A stretch of DNA of 64,000 nucleotides from Mesostigma viride. Taxonomy: Eukaryota > Streptophyta > Mesostigmatophyceae > Mesostigmatales > Mesostigmataceae. The stretch spans positions 705,699-769,698 of the forward strand of contig RPFO01000891.1 of the NCBI GenBank assembly GCA_009746045.1, written 5' to 3'. The notes below the pieces were generated by a model, which worked only from the letters and a program-made list of their open reading frames with translations, was not told the origin of the DNA and ran no database searches. Made by a program: the position numbers and the translations under genes. Below are positions 32,885-42,713 of this stretch, piece by piece. Position 1 is the stretch's first letter. Every line of letters begins with the position of its first letter.

Positions 32885-34369
32885 TTGAGAAAGCGCCACA
32901 CCATGTTTTCTCCACGGTCTCTCCACGGCCAAAAGGATGCCACCTCGGCTCTCGTCGAGGCCGCCACAAGCGAGCTGCTGACGGCTCCAGATTGGGGCCC
33001 AACTATGGAAATTTGTGACTACGTGAACCGGAGCTCGAACGACGAGGTGAAAGAAGTTGTCAAGGCTTTGAAGAAGCGTTTAGGTCACAAAAGCCCTAAA
33101 GTGCAGCTGCTTGCGTTAACTGTCCTGGGTACCTGCGTGAAGAATTGTGGACCGACGTTCCACCATTACCTGGCCCACAAGGACGTCTTGCCTGAAATGA
33201 CGAAGATTGTGCTGAAACGAAGCTCGGATTTCCAGGTACGCGACCAAATTCTGATCCTGCTCGATTCTTGGGAAGAAGCGCTGTCAAGGAACTTTCCCCA
33301 GTTCGCGGAAGCATGCAGCCTCCTGCGGAGGAAGGGAATCAGCTTCCCGGCCCGGCCGGAGCAGGACGCTCCCATATTCACACCCCCGCCGCACGCGCAC
33401 CGGCCCCCGGAGCATCCGCCGGTCCGGTTCGACGCCCAGATGGCCGCGGACGCCATGCGGCCCGTGGTCCCCGTCCCCACGCTTGCACAGCAGCGGGAGC
33501 AGCTCTCTGTGGCCCGTACCACCGTCGACCTCCTGGGCCAGATGCTGAGCGGTGCCAAGGGCACGGAGGGGCCCCTAGCCGGCGGCGACGTGGTCGTGGA
33601 GCTAATCGAGCAGTGCCGGCTCGCCCAGCCGCAGCTGCTGGCCATCATCGACGCGACCAATGACGAGGCCACGCTCGAGGAGGCGCTCGGGTTGCACGAC
33701 CGTATCGGGGAAATGCTGGAACGTCACGAGCGTCTGATGGGGGGCACCTCACAAGGCAGCCACGGCGCACCACGGCCGCCAGCACCCTCACAGCCCGCCC
33801 CGTACCTGCCGCAAGCCATGCCGCCTCAACCCCTCCCCCCCTATGCGCCACCCATGCCCAGCAGCCGGCCTCTTTACCCGGCGGCCCCCCCTGTGACCCG
33901 GCCCCCTTATCCAGCCACTGGCGCGGCCCCACCCGTGGGCACTGCCCCCGGCGCTAATGCTGCCATACTTGACCTTCTATCTTTGGACGTGCCGTCGCCA
34001 GCCGTTCCCGCGATCCCCCCGATGGGGGTGGTCGCCGCACCAGCGCCGCCCCCACCCCCGTCCCAAGAGCCTGAGGAGGACGAATTCACGCAGCTGGCGC
34101 GCCGAGATAAAGGCAAGTCCGCGCAGGGCCTCCCTCTGCAGCTGGGCCAGGTATCGGGTGGCCCCTCGCAGGGTGTCATGCTGCCGCACGTGCGGAAAAC
34201 GAACCCTTTCGCTGACGACTTTGAGGTGCCCCCCCCCGTGCGCAGCCCCGTGCATGATGAGTTTGAGCGTCTCGCAATGGGGGTGCGCGGCAAGGGGCCG
34301 GCGGTGGATGCGGGTGGCGACCCCTATTCGGACGCCAAGCTGTTTGACCAGATGATGGGGCTCAAATAA
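32885..34369 (+). CDS. VHS-GAT domain protein, TOM1-like (TOL/ESCRT-0-like)
   Basis: This is an intronless 494-aa protein; a start at residue 7 (32903) is equally possible. An N-terminal VHS domain (about residues 20-155) is marked by LLTAPDWGPTMEICDYVN, KALKKRLGHKSPKVQLLALT, LGTCVKNCG and LILLDSWEEAL. A GAT domain (about 205-290) follows with VVELIEQCRLAQPQLLAIID and LEEALGLHDRIGEML. The tail is Pro-rich and has a clathrin-box-like LLSLD in 'AILDLLSLD' and an NPF motif in 'KTNPFADDFE'. TOM1-like proteins bind ubiquitinated cargo and pass it to the ESCRT machinery on endosomes; plants and algae use them in place of canonical ESCRT-0. Cargo and interactions here are inferred from motifs. The gene has no intron, unlike its repeat-laden divergent neighbour ARP6. 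Confidence 0.9.
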   Translation: MRKRHTMFSPRSLHGQKDATSALVEAATSELLTAPDWGPTMEICDYVNRSSNDEVKEVVKALKKRLGHKSPKVQLLALTVLGTCVKNCGPTFHHYLAHKDVLPEMTKIVLKRSSDFQVRDQILILLDSWEEALSRNFPQFAEACSLLRRKGISFPARPEQDAPIFTPPPHAHRPPEHPPVRFDAQMAADAMRPVVPVPTLAQQREQLSVARTTVDLLGQMLSGAKGTEGPLAGGDVVVELIEQCRLAQPQLLAIIDATNDEATLEEALGLHDRIGEMLERHERLMGGTSQGSHGAPRPPAPSQPAPYLPQAMPPQPLPPYAPPMPSSRPLYPAAPPVTRPPYPATGAAPPVGTAPGANAAILDLLSLDVPSPAVPAIPPMGVVAAPAPPPPPSQEPEEDEFTQLARRDKGKSAQGLPLQLGQVSGGPSQGVMLPHVRKTNPFADDFEVPPPVRSPVHDEFERLAMGVRGKGPAVDAGGDPYSDAKLFDQMMGLK

Positions 34370-34375
34370 GCAGGG

Positions 34376-34640
34376 GTGGGCCATTAGCGGGCGTTACGCC
34401 AGCTGGGTGGGTGGTGCATTTTTGGCCCTCATGGGGGCTGGGTGGGCCCTTAGCGGGCCACATTTGAGCTGGGCGGGCCATTAGTGGGCCACATTTGAGC
34501 TGGATGGGCTATAAGTGGACCACGTGTGAGCTGGGTTGGCCATTAGTGGGCCACATGTGAGCTGGGTGGACCATTAGTGGGCCACATGGGAGCTGGGTGG
34601 ACCATTAGTTTGCCTTTCCTGAGCTGGGTGGCCGGGTGGT
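34376..34640. repeat. ~31-bp minisatellite just after the VHS-GAT stop
   Basis: About eight imperfect units of 'gagctgggtgg(g/a)ccattagtgggccacat' start within 10 bp of the stop codon. They are therefore probably part of the 3' UTR. Confidence 0.85.
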
Positions 34641-35250
34641 GGGCTCGCCCATGGGTGTCTGTTGTGCCAGACCACATGGTGCTGCATTAGCCAGGTCGTC
34701 TTGTTGCCTGATGGCGGGCGTCACGTCCGCCTCATGCAAGGCTCGAACGAGATGATGCTTGGTGCCAGGTTCAGCGGGCCATGTGGCATCCCATGGAGAT
34801 GGGCAGTCTCGCTGCGAGGGACCCCCCGGTTTGACCTCCTCCAAGGTGCGGCACGATGCAGGGCTGTCAGCGAAAAGGTTTCCATAACGGCGGCGGAGCC
34901 AGCAAGGAGGGCTGTGGTGCTCCCTGTATGAGGTGAGACCAGGGGGAGAACGGTGAGGGAGGCGGGGGGAGTCGGACTGCAGGTCTGTGTGACAAGACCG
35001 GCGGGCATTAGTTTGAGACCGGCCGGCATGGCTGGTAGGGGCCAGCAGGCAGGGAGCCGTCACGGCAGCAAGCAGCACCAAACAGGCGTGCATGGTTTGA
35101 GTGTCTGAACACGAAGGAGATGTTGCGCTGGCTTGCTAAGTGCCTATGTATCTGCCAGTGATGGTGCCACACGTGCGCAGCATGTGCTATAGGACCATTG
35201 AAAGCATATAGACTGGGTCATGTGCAGTCCATTGTGGGCGGGGCATTCCT
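34641..35250. other. intergenic, no gene seen
   Basis: This is GC-rich unique-looking sequence. Small open frames on either strand resemble no family known to me. Confidence 0.35.
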
Positions 35251-35255
35251 TTGCA

Positions 35256-35284
35256 AGATCTATCAAGGAGACAACCAGATCTAT
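35256..35284 (-). mobile_element. 13-bp micro-insertion of SINE2 3' end with 8-bp TSD
   Basis: AGATCTAT (35256-35263), then CAAGGAGACAACC, then AGATCTAT (35277-35284). The insert is the exact 3' terminus of SINE2 in reverse (GGTTGTCTCCTTG), matching the end defined at 35783. Confidence 0.7.
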
Positions 35285-35574
35285 CTTTATACAGGATTTG
35301 GGAGCTTTTCTGAACCTGCCCATGCCGATTGTTGACACTTGCGATAATTTATAGCAATTCTGGGCGCACTGCCTTGCTATTTCTTGATAGACAACTTTCA
35401 TTGTTAAGCCTGTCCATTATTTGCCAGGGCGGGTGCAGATCTTCTGTGCATGCTGGTAGAGCTCGACCTGGTGTGTCACTCCGGTATGGAAGGGGACGAC
35501 TATCCTTAAAACTGATGCCTGCATGGCCAGTCAGTTTCCTGTCAGTACCTGTACAGGCCCAGTGTATAGGGGCT

Positions 35575-35795
35575 ATATGAATCATTTCCGGCCCCACCGT
35601 CTAGGTCATCTAGTCGCTCTACACGTAAGCCAGCCATAATTTCAATGCACACTGATACACATTTCCATCACCATTCATCTTCATCATCCTGAACGACTCG
35701 AACACGCGGACAAGATAACGGCAGGCTCGAGCTACCATGGTCCGGATTCTCCCGATTTCTGGCCTGCGCTGGTTGTCTCCTTGATATGAATCATT
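35575..35795 (+). mobile_element. SINE2 reference copy with 12-bp TSD
   Basis: The 197-bp insert 35587-35783 is bounded by ATATGAATCATT (35575-35586 and 35784-35795). It starts 'tccggccccaccgtctagg' and ends 'gctggttgtctccttg'. No poly-A or convincing pol III A/B boxes are seen in this orientation, so the parent RNA is unknown. Other copies: 9282, 18221, 29063, 41577, 41698 and 61140. Confidence 0.85.
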
Positions 35796-35930
35796 CATTC
35801 AATTTCATGCAGTTTCTCTAGGATTGCGGGGAGTCCTGATGGAACGTAACACACGGGTGACTAATGAAGCAGTTAATTAAGCACGTGACCGCGTCACGTG
35901 GGTGCCAATACAGAGGGTGCCAATACAGAG

Positions 35931-36405
35931 TTATAACATGCCTCCGTTGGGAGATAATGTAGCACATATTCCTTAAGATGGATGGTGGAGTGGAGAGAGC
36001 CGCGTAATCTAACTAACTCTAGCTCGCGTAAAACTAAGCTATCTAGTCTAGCTAGAAAAATCCTAACTACACTACTCATCAAAACGCCGCCTCCTCTTGG
36101 GGGGAGGTGGCTTGCCCACAGGGGCTGGCGTGTGAGCCTTGACAATCTTCGATCTGCCACCGCGTCTTGTTCTGCATGGCAGTCCAAAGAAGGGAGAGAG
36201 AGTGGATGTGGTGTTCAAACTGGGCTGGGACCACTAGGTTGTCCAGCAACATCTGGATGTAGTTCGTGACATGTTTCCCTACCCATTTGGGGATGCCCTT
36301 GTTGGGGCCAGGCCAGGTCAGAATATGCCGCCCGGGCTGGCCAAGCCGCTGGGGGCCTGCCAGACCAAGGGCGGTGTCGACCTGGCTGGTGCGAGCAAGG
36401 TGATC
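35931..36405 (-). mobile_element. 5'-truncated LINE 3' end
   Basis: This is the same 3' sequence as the LINE at 42570-47782: hairpin tail at about 35931, 3' UTR, then the ORF2 C-terminus reading PVGKPPPPK back to about QVDTALGL. A few indels break the frame. No clear TSD is visible. Confidence 0.8.
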
Positions 36406-36519
36406 AGAATAGAATCAGAATAGAAGGGGTATACGGCTTCAAGTACATCTTAGTGCTCAACAACTCCACAACTTTCATGTGGGTATGTAAACTGCCACCT
36501 GCTCGGGGTGCACCTGCAC

Positions 36520-36645
36520 CACCATTAATTAATTAATTAATTAATTAGACTCGTGCTCCCGTTGGGGAGTCACGGAGCATTAACCCCGATGGATGGATGG
36601 ATGGATGGATGGATGGATGGGTGCAACCAGTCCTACCGGTCTAAT
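36520..36645 (-). repeat. hairpin-tail repeat family 3 copy
   Basis: (TTAA)n, the CTCCC-CAAC-GGGAG hairpin (reverse complement at about 36551-36564) and (GGAT)n appear in the same order as at 20490-20605, on the other strand. Confidence 0.65.
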
Positions 36646-37510
36646 CTATCTACATCAGCTACCTACAACATCTATCTAAACAACATCACGCTACCCTAGG
36701 GCTGCACCACCATGGTGTATCATATACCAAAAGGACTTACATGCGTACTGGGGTGGAAGATGGGCATGGCTAAGCAATATCTTGAGCTAGCATGGCTTCG
36801 CATGGCAGTGAGTGCAGCTAGAAAGAGGCTAATACCTCATCTGATAGGATTACAGCGCGATACATCGCATTCTAACCCTACGACGATGTATTGCGTTGTA
36901 AAAAAAACACAATTAATTATTTACATCAGCTAGGCCATGCTTTCAAATGTCCAAGAAAAACCGCACAGTGCAAAGACAATACTTAGTTGCTTTCGGAATA
37001 TGGAATAAAAACAAAACCAATTAGTTCTTACATAAACAGGGACAGAACCGGCACACAAAACTGATATTTACAAAAATGCCACCTGGACGTGGTTGCTGCC
37101 ACGACAGGCTGGCCGGCGTCTGAAAAACATGCAAAGGTCAGCGACAGCGGACCTGTCTCCTGAGTAATCAGATGGGAACAAACCCACATTCCAGGAACAC
37201 TCACTGGACACAAAATTGAGTGCAAAGTTCAACATTTGGGAAGCAGCACAGGGAAAATTGAAGCTGTTGCCCTGGAAAAGGGGAAAAACAGAGGAAAACA
37301 CAGGGGTAAGCCTGCAAAGGCTGGGAAGGGCTTCAGCACCCTCTACGCCTCAGGCAAAAAACCTTTCGTACACACACAGCATTGTACTTCCATTGAACTA
37401 CAAAACTTGTCTTGAATGTTCTGACCTCCTACAAAATTGTCCGTTGGGCCGGCCGTACAGCCTAACATTTTGCCAACATTCTTTAGTGAGACAAAAATAT
37501 CGCTGCTCAT
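36646..37510. other. 3' flank of nitrite reductase gene, no gene seen
   Basis: AT-rich sequence without repeats that I recognise. It includes the likely 3' UTR of the nitrite reductase gene; poly-A signals were not assigned. Confidence 0.35.
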
Positions 37511-39789
37511 TTACACCGCCACCGCGTGGAACTTGTCAATCAGCAGCTTCTTCAGATACGCCTCCAGCTCCGAGACAGGCACTGCCTTCTCGAAATCCGA
37601 CGCGAGCGTTGGCTGCTCCCCGATCTCGCCTCCCACGAGGACACGGAACCCCGAGGTCGCCTTCCCATCCACCTTGGCAGGGGCGCCCACAAGCCCGATC
37701 GTGCCCACCTGCGCCTGGCCGCACGAGTTTGGGCAGCCCGTTACGTGGATGCGGACTGGGTGCGAGCCTTCAGGGAACCGGAGCTGCGCATCCAGGGACT
37801 GGATCAGGGGGATCAGGCTGCTCTTGGTCTCCGCAAGCCCAAAGGGACAGAACTGTGCGCCCGTGCAGGAGACAAAGTGCGACGTGAGCGGGCCCGCGGT
37901 GCCCACCTTGTACTTTTGGAACAGCGGTTCTGCCAGGAAGGCCGCCAAGTTGGCCTCAGGGATGTTGACAAAGATCACGTCCTGGCCCACGGTGAGCCGG
38001 ACGGTCCCGTCGCCGTGCCTCTCGGCAATGTCGGCAATTGCCGACATATCCGAAGGGAGCAGCCGCCCCGCAGGCACAGTGGCCTGCGCGAAGAACATCC
38101 CGGGCTGCTTCTGGGGGTGCACACCCGCGAGTGACCGGTGCTCCCACTTGCCCGCCTGGTAGGCCTCGTTGACCACGCGGGGGTGCAGGGGCCCCTTTCC
38201 GAGCTGCGCCTCGACCGCGGCGCGGAACTTGTCGACGCCCCACTCCTCGATGAAGTAGAGGAGGCGGATCTTGGTGCGGTTGCCGCGCGACCCGTGGTCA
38301 CGGTACACGATCAGCATCGCCTCGGTGAAGGCGACGACCTCCTCGGCAGGGACCCATGCGTTGAGGTCAATGGACATGTCGCACCGCTGACCGCTGAAGA
38401 AACCGCCCACGATGACATTGAAGCCGGTGCGGCCCGTGGCCGGGTCGACGATGGCGTCAAACCCGAGGTCATTGATGTGGGTGTGCGCGAAGTTGTCGCG
38501 CGTGGAGTTGAACGCGACATTGAACTTGCGGGGCAGGTTGGAGAGTTCCGCACGCCCTTTCCCATGGTTGGTCAGCATGTCCTGGACACCCTTGCAGAGC
38601 GGGCGGGTGTCAATAAGCTCATGGGGGTCCACCCCCGCAATGGGATTTCCCACAATATTGCGCACGTTGTCTAGCCCCGTCTGCTTGCAGGTGATCCCGA
38701 CCGCCCACAGGCTATCGATAACCCCGTCAGCGTCCTCCAGAGGCATGCCCCGGAGCTGAATGTTCTGACGCGTCGTGATGTCCACGTGGCCATCTTCTCC
38801 GTACTTGGCAACTGCCTTATCCAGCGCACGGAGTTGGGCACCATTCAGCTCGCCGTTTGGCACGCGCATGCGGAGCATGAAGCGGCCGGGGGTGGCCTTG
38901 CGGCGGTGGAAGAGACCCGTCCACTTGAGCCGCATGTCGATATCATCCAAGTCCAGGTCCTCCCATTTCGTCTTGCCTTCCCGGATGAGACGGGCCATCT
39001 CGTACACTTCCGTCCAGGCAGAGTGGCCGGCTTTGGTGTTCTTCATCTGCAGGAACATAGGGGGCACAAAGAAGGGGAAAATAATTACTTAGATTTCGAA
39101 AAGGCGCGTCGGTAAAAATGGTAAATACGTTTGCCCTACTCGGAAGAGCACGATGGACACGCTGCATACTGTCAAGAGTAATGAAGCATTTACAGAGGTG
39201 GTTATTTCACGCCTGCAAAACACTCCAGCATTTACAAGCTATCGATAAGAAGGAAGAAAAAAATAAATTGAAGGACTTTTTTTCGTTCTACCGCGCCTCC
39301 AAAAAGAAACTCGTATTTTAACTCATGTCGTCCCGGAAACTTGCCTTCTCGACTTTATTGGCACTCTTTGCCAAGGCCTGTTGTCTGGCTGACTCGGGCA
39401 ACACGGCAAGGCCCGAGATCGACATGTCATATTCCTCCGTTCCGACATCTTCCGCCGCGACTGCTTGAACCATGAATGCCCGTCTTGAGCTCGACTTGGC
39501 TGATATAAGAAAGGAACAGGCAAAAATCCACAGAAATTACGGCGGCGTCATTACCCGTTATCTCCATCATGCAAAAAAAGCAATGCATCCCCGGATAAGC
39601 AAGACTCCAAACTTGGATCTTTAACATCTTACGATTTTGCACGAAACCGCATGCAAAATCTTTACCTGCAACAGCGGCCGTCCTCGGCCAACGGCTGACA
39701 AATGCGGACTCATTTTTCCCAAGAAAGGAGCTAGATGACTGGGAAAACACATTAACACGGCCAGTGGCCTGCAGCGAAACGGCCGCCAT
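37511..39789 (-). CDS. NIR: ferredoxin-nitrite reductase, plastid (3 exons)
   Basis: Exons are 39789-39666, 39499-39345 and 39046-37511; 1815 nt code for 604 aa. The enzyme reduces nitrite to ammonium with six electrons from ferredoxin, using siroheme and a 4Fe-4S cluster. The N-terminus (MAAVSLQATGRVNVFSQSSS) is rich in Ser/Ala/Arg with few acids, as in plastid transit peptides. The siroheme/4Fe-4S cysteines are present as C-x5-C (CTGAQFC, about 487 and 493) and C-x3-C (CPNSC, about 531 and 535). Both half-repeats of the sulfite/nitrite reductase fold are complete, including ITTRQNIQLRG and GHVDI-type segments. Intron 1 is GT-AG. Intron 2 (39047-39344) appears to be GC-AG, with donor AAG|GCAAGT. 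No other assimilation gene is next to it here. Identity is firm; the exon 2/3 border is slightly less so. Confidence 0.93.
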
Positions 39790-41570
39790 GTCTGGGCCTG
39801 GCCGAAATGGGCGGGTGGCGAGTATGCGAGCCGGCGCACTGAGCGTAGGTGCCGGGGACGACTAGGGTTTAAGCAACGCAGGTGAACACGCGTCGATGTC
39901 AGGTTGTGCGCTCGCACGCGAATCCCACTTCAGCACGGCCTGCGGCGTGCCATCGGTTTTCCTTCCATGTCCCAAAAGACAATTTTGGAAACGCTTCGTA
40001 ACGGACTTCTGCGCATTCGCAGGATAGTTGAAATCCTGATACCTTTTAACACTTGAGTTTAAAGTCCCTAGCACTGGTGGCTACTCTGTGATCAGGGCAC
40101 AGAAAACACCCTGTCCAGCGGATGGCAGATGTTCCTGTTTGCTCCTCGTGCCGCGAAAGGCCAAGATCTCAAACGAATCTGCGAACGCGGCGTGCCCAGC
40201 AGGCGGCAGATTGCAGAATGAATGCAATCTGGTTCTCTGAGCTCGAACGTCGTGGAAATTGAGAAAATAATCATTTATGTTGCTGTCCAGACCACGTATG
40301 AAAGTACCGCAGATGAGTCCAGCAATTTTTCGCGCGCGCCCAAAACCGCACTGTATATGTCTGTACCTCGTTGTGTACCGTAGGCACGTATTTACATCCG
40401 ACGTCTTAGCTTGTGGGACGTGCGTGACGTATCTGTTGTCTCGCGGTAGTTTTGCCGAACGGACGTCATCAGTCACTGTAATAGCGCCATTAATACCTAA
40501 ATATCTGGGTAGATGTCAGGCCAGGATGCCCATTTCTAACCTTGGAACACAGTTGTGGAATTCGGATGCCAAATTCATTTGCATCTTGGATGCATTCTAC
40601 TTCTGGAAAACGGCCGCAACTGCGGCCAGTCACGCGCTCAAGGACTTGCAGAAGGTTAAACCTTCAATGAGGTTTCCGATAAAAGAGACTTCGTCGCGGC
40701 CCATTCCGACAAACCGTTAGAAAATTGCAACCCATTGTCCGGATTTGCAGGAGTAATAATCAACCAGGAATGAGTAAAGATCTCGCGATCTGTTGATGAT
40801 GCAGGTATAACGACTGACTCGATGCCCTGCGCTACTACTCGGCATGTTTTTTGGTTATTTCCAGCTCGTTTATCCTTGGACGGTTTGCGAGAAATTTGGT
40901 TGTAATTACTTGCCGTGTCCACTTTGGTACCCATTTCTATCTACTTGAACGACGCTTGAAGGCTGAGGGCGTGATCAAATTACAACAATTGTAAGAAACC
41001 TGCGCATGCATGTAGAGGCGCACGACTACACGTAGAGCATGCGTAGACCCGCCCTGATCACCCGATGCATCCAACCATGGTCCTGACTAACCATCCATGG
41101 TCATCCTTGGAGAAGCACTTTTTGCCGCAGCCTGTTGCGCTCAGTGACGTGCGATGCCATGTATTCGTTAAGTACACCAACCGGCTGACGATTCTTCCCT
41201 CTCATTATCCATGCTTTTTCCCGTCCCCTGACATTCTATTATGGATCCATGTAGCTAGCCCAAGTAAATATGCACTTCGCTCTTCTACAGGCAGACAAGT
41301 GGTCTACATCACATGTGCGAGGAATCTTGCATGCCGCATCCAGCACAAAACATGATAGTAACAGGCTATATGCTGCTGTGCCTACTGCTAATGTACATTA
41401 TATACTGGCTGCATGCGAAAACAAGATATACCTCAAAATTAGGTTTGACAGTACAGTACACCATATATGCAGGATTTGAGGATCGACCAGAGCCGACCAA
41501 CCTCTGCGATCCAATGACCACCCTATTCAATTAACACTGTGCATGACATTCAAAAATTTAATTAAATTGG
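39790..41570. other. nitrite reductase upstream region, no gene seen
   Basis: The first few hundred bases must hold the nitrite reductase promoter. No regulator site is named. The rest, to about 41570, contains no family-level coding match on either strand and no long repeat. Confidence 0.35.
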
Positions 41571-41576
41571 AACATA

Positions 41577-41874
41577 TCAAGGAGACAACCAAAGCAGGCC
41601 AGAAATCGGGAGAATCCGGACCATGGTAGCTCGAGCCTGCCGTTATGTTGTCTGCGATTTCGAATCGTTATCTCCGTGGGGAGTACATGCAGCACATATC
41701 AAGGAGACAACCAGCCCAGGCCAGAAATCGGGAGAATCCGGACCATGGTAGCTCGAGCGCCGTTATCTTGTCCGCGTGTTCGAGTTGTTCAGGATGATGA
41801 ATATGAATGGTGATGGAAATGTGTAGCCTTGTGCATTGAAATAATGGCTGGCTTACGTGTAGAGCGACTAGATT
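41577..41874 (-). repeat. two SINE2 copies in tandem
   Basis: Copies start at 41577 and 41698, both with the 'caaggagacaacca' end. Between them lies a reverse hairpin-tail scrap (about 41668-41695). Both are 5'-truncated at different points. Confidence 0.75.
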
Positions 41875-42425
41875 CTGATTTGGCACGCCGCAAAGGTGAA
41901 AACCATTTGCGTTTAGTGCCGGTCCGCGGAAAACGCGATTAAAAAAAATTAAATTAAATTATAACATGCCTCCGTGGGGAGGTCATGTGACACATATTCC
42001 ATGATGGATGGGGTGGAGGGAGCCGCGTGATCGAACTATCCTAACTCTAAGCTATCTAGAAAAATCCTAACTACACTACTCATCAAAACGCCTCCGCCGC
42101 TTGCATGGGGGGAGGTGGCTTCCGGGAAAACGCGATCTGCAAATGAATCTAGGCCGGAATCAAACTGGGGACCTCTCGCACCAACTTTTGCTGACTATAG
42201 GACGGACGTCTCCGGATCCTAGGGCATCGCCAACTGACACCTACAGTCATCCGCAAAAGTTAATTCTCCTTTCCGGGGAGTGATGCAAGCCAGTCGAATT
42301 TGGTACTAGATAAATCATTCGAGATCTGTGTGTGTAGGAGTACTACACACGTGTCCACTCGAGACTTGTTCAGTCTCGAAACGTGAGACGGGCTGAACAT
42401 GGCTGGAACCTTCTTGAGAAGGGGG
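41872..42425 (-). mobile_element. SINE1 (tRNA-like) copy split by a small LINE
   Basis: SINE1 reads on minus from about 42425 to 41872. It contains a tRNA-like part with a B-box-like 'cccagttcgattcc' element in better copies and ends 'ggcgtgccaaatcagaat'. It is interrupted at 41940-42124 by a truncated LINE. Other copies: 48594-48886 and 51234-51572 (plus), and 57572-60150 (minus, compound). Confidence 0.75.
41928..42136 (-). mobile_element. 185-bp 5'-truncated LINE with 12-bp TSD
   Basis: The insert 41940-42124 is flanked by GGAAAACGCGAT (41928-41939 and 42125-42136). Intact SINE1 copies show the uninterrupted site. The insert carries an AATTT-type tail, a variant hairpin (CTCC-CCAC-GGAG) and the last codons of ORF2. 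Confidence 0.88.
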
Positions 42426-42713
42426 CGTACGAGCGACTAGATGACCTAGACGGTGGGGCCGGAAACATGCAGCTTGCTTGATCAGGGCGTGCGTTTCGAG
42501 CCACTGGCCGGGAGTGTCTAGGGGTAAGCACCATTGCTGCGATCGCTCTCCCACCATTTACGAGGAAATTAAAAAATTAAATTAAATTATAACATGTCTC
42601 CGTTGGGAGATCATGTAGCACATATTCCAGGTTGGATGGGTGGTGTGGAGGAAGCCGCGTAATCGAACTAACCTAACTCTAAGCTATATCTAGTCTAGCA
42701 AAGCCTATCTACG

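Noticed and set aside
37526-38134. Plus-strand frames opposite nitrite reductase
   Set aside because: Antisense shadows without family resemblance.
40277-40720. 147-aa plus-strand frame upstream of nitrite reductase
   Set aside because: No motif, no compositional bias typical of the neighbouring genes and no splice context; probably chance.
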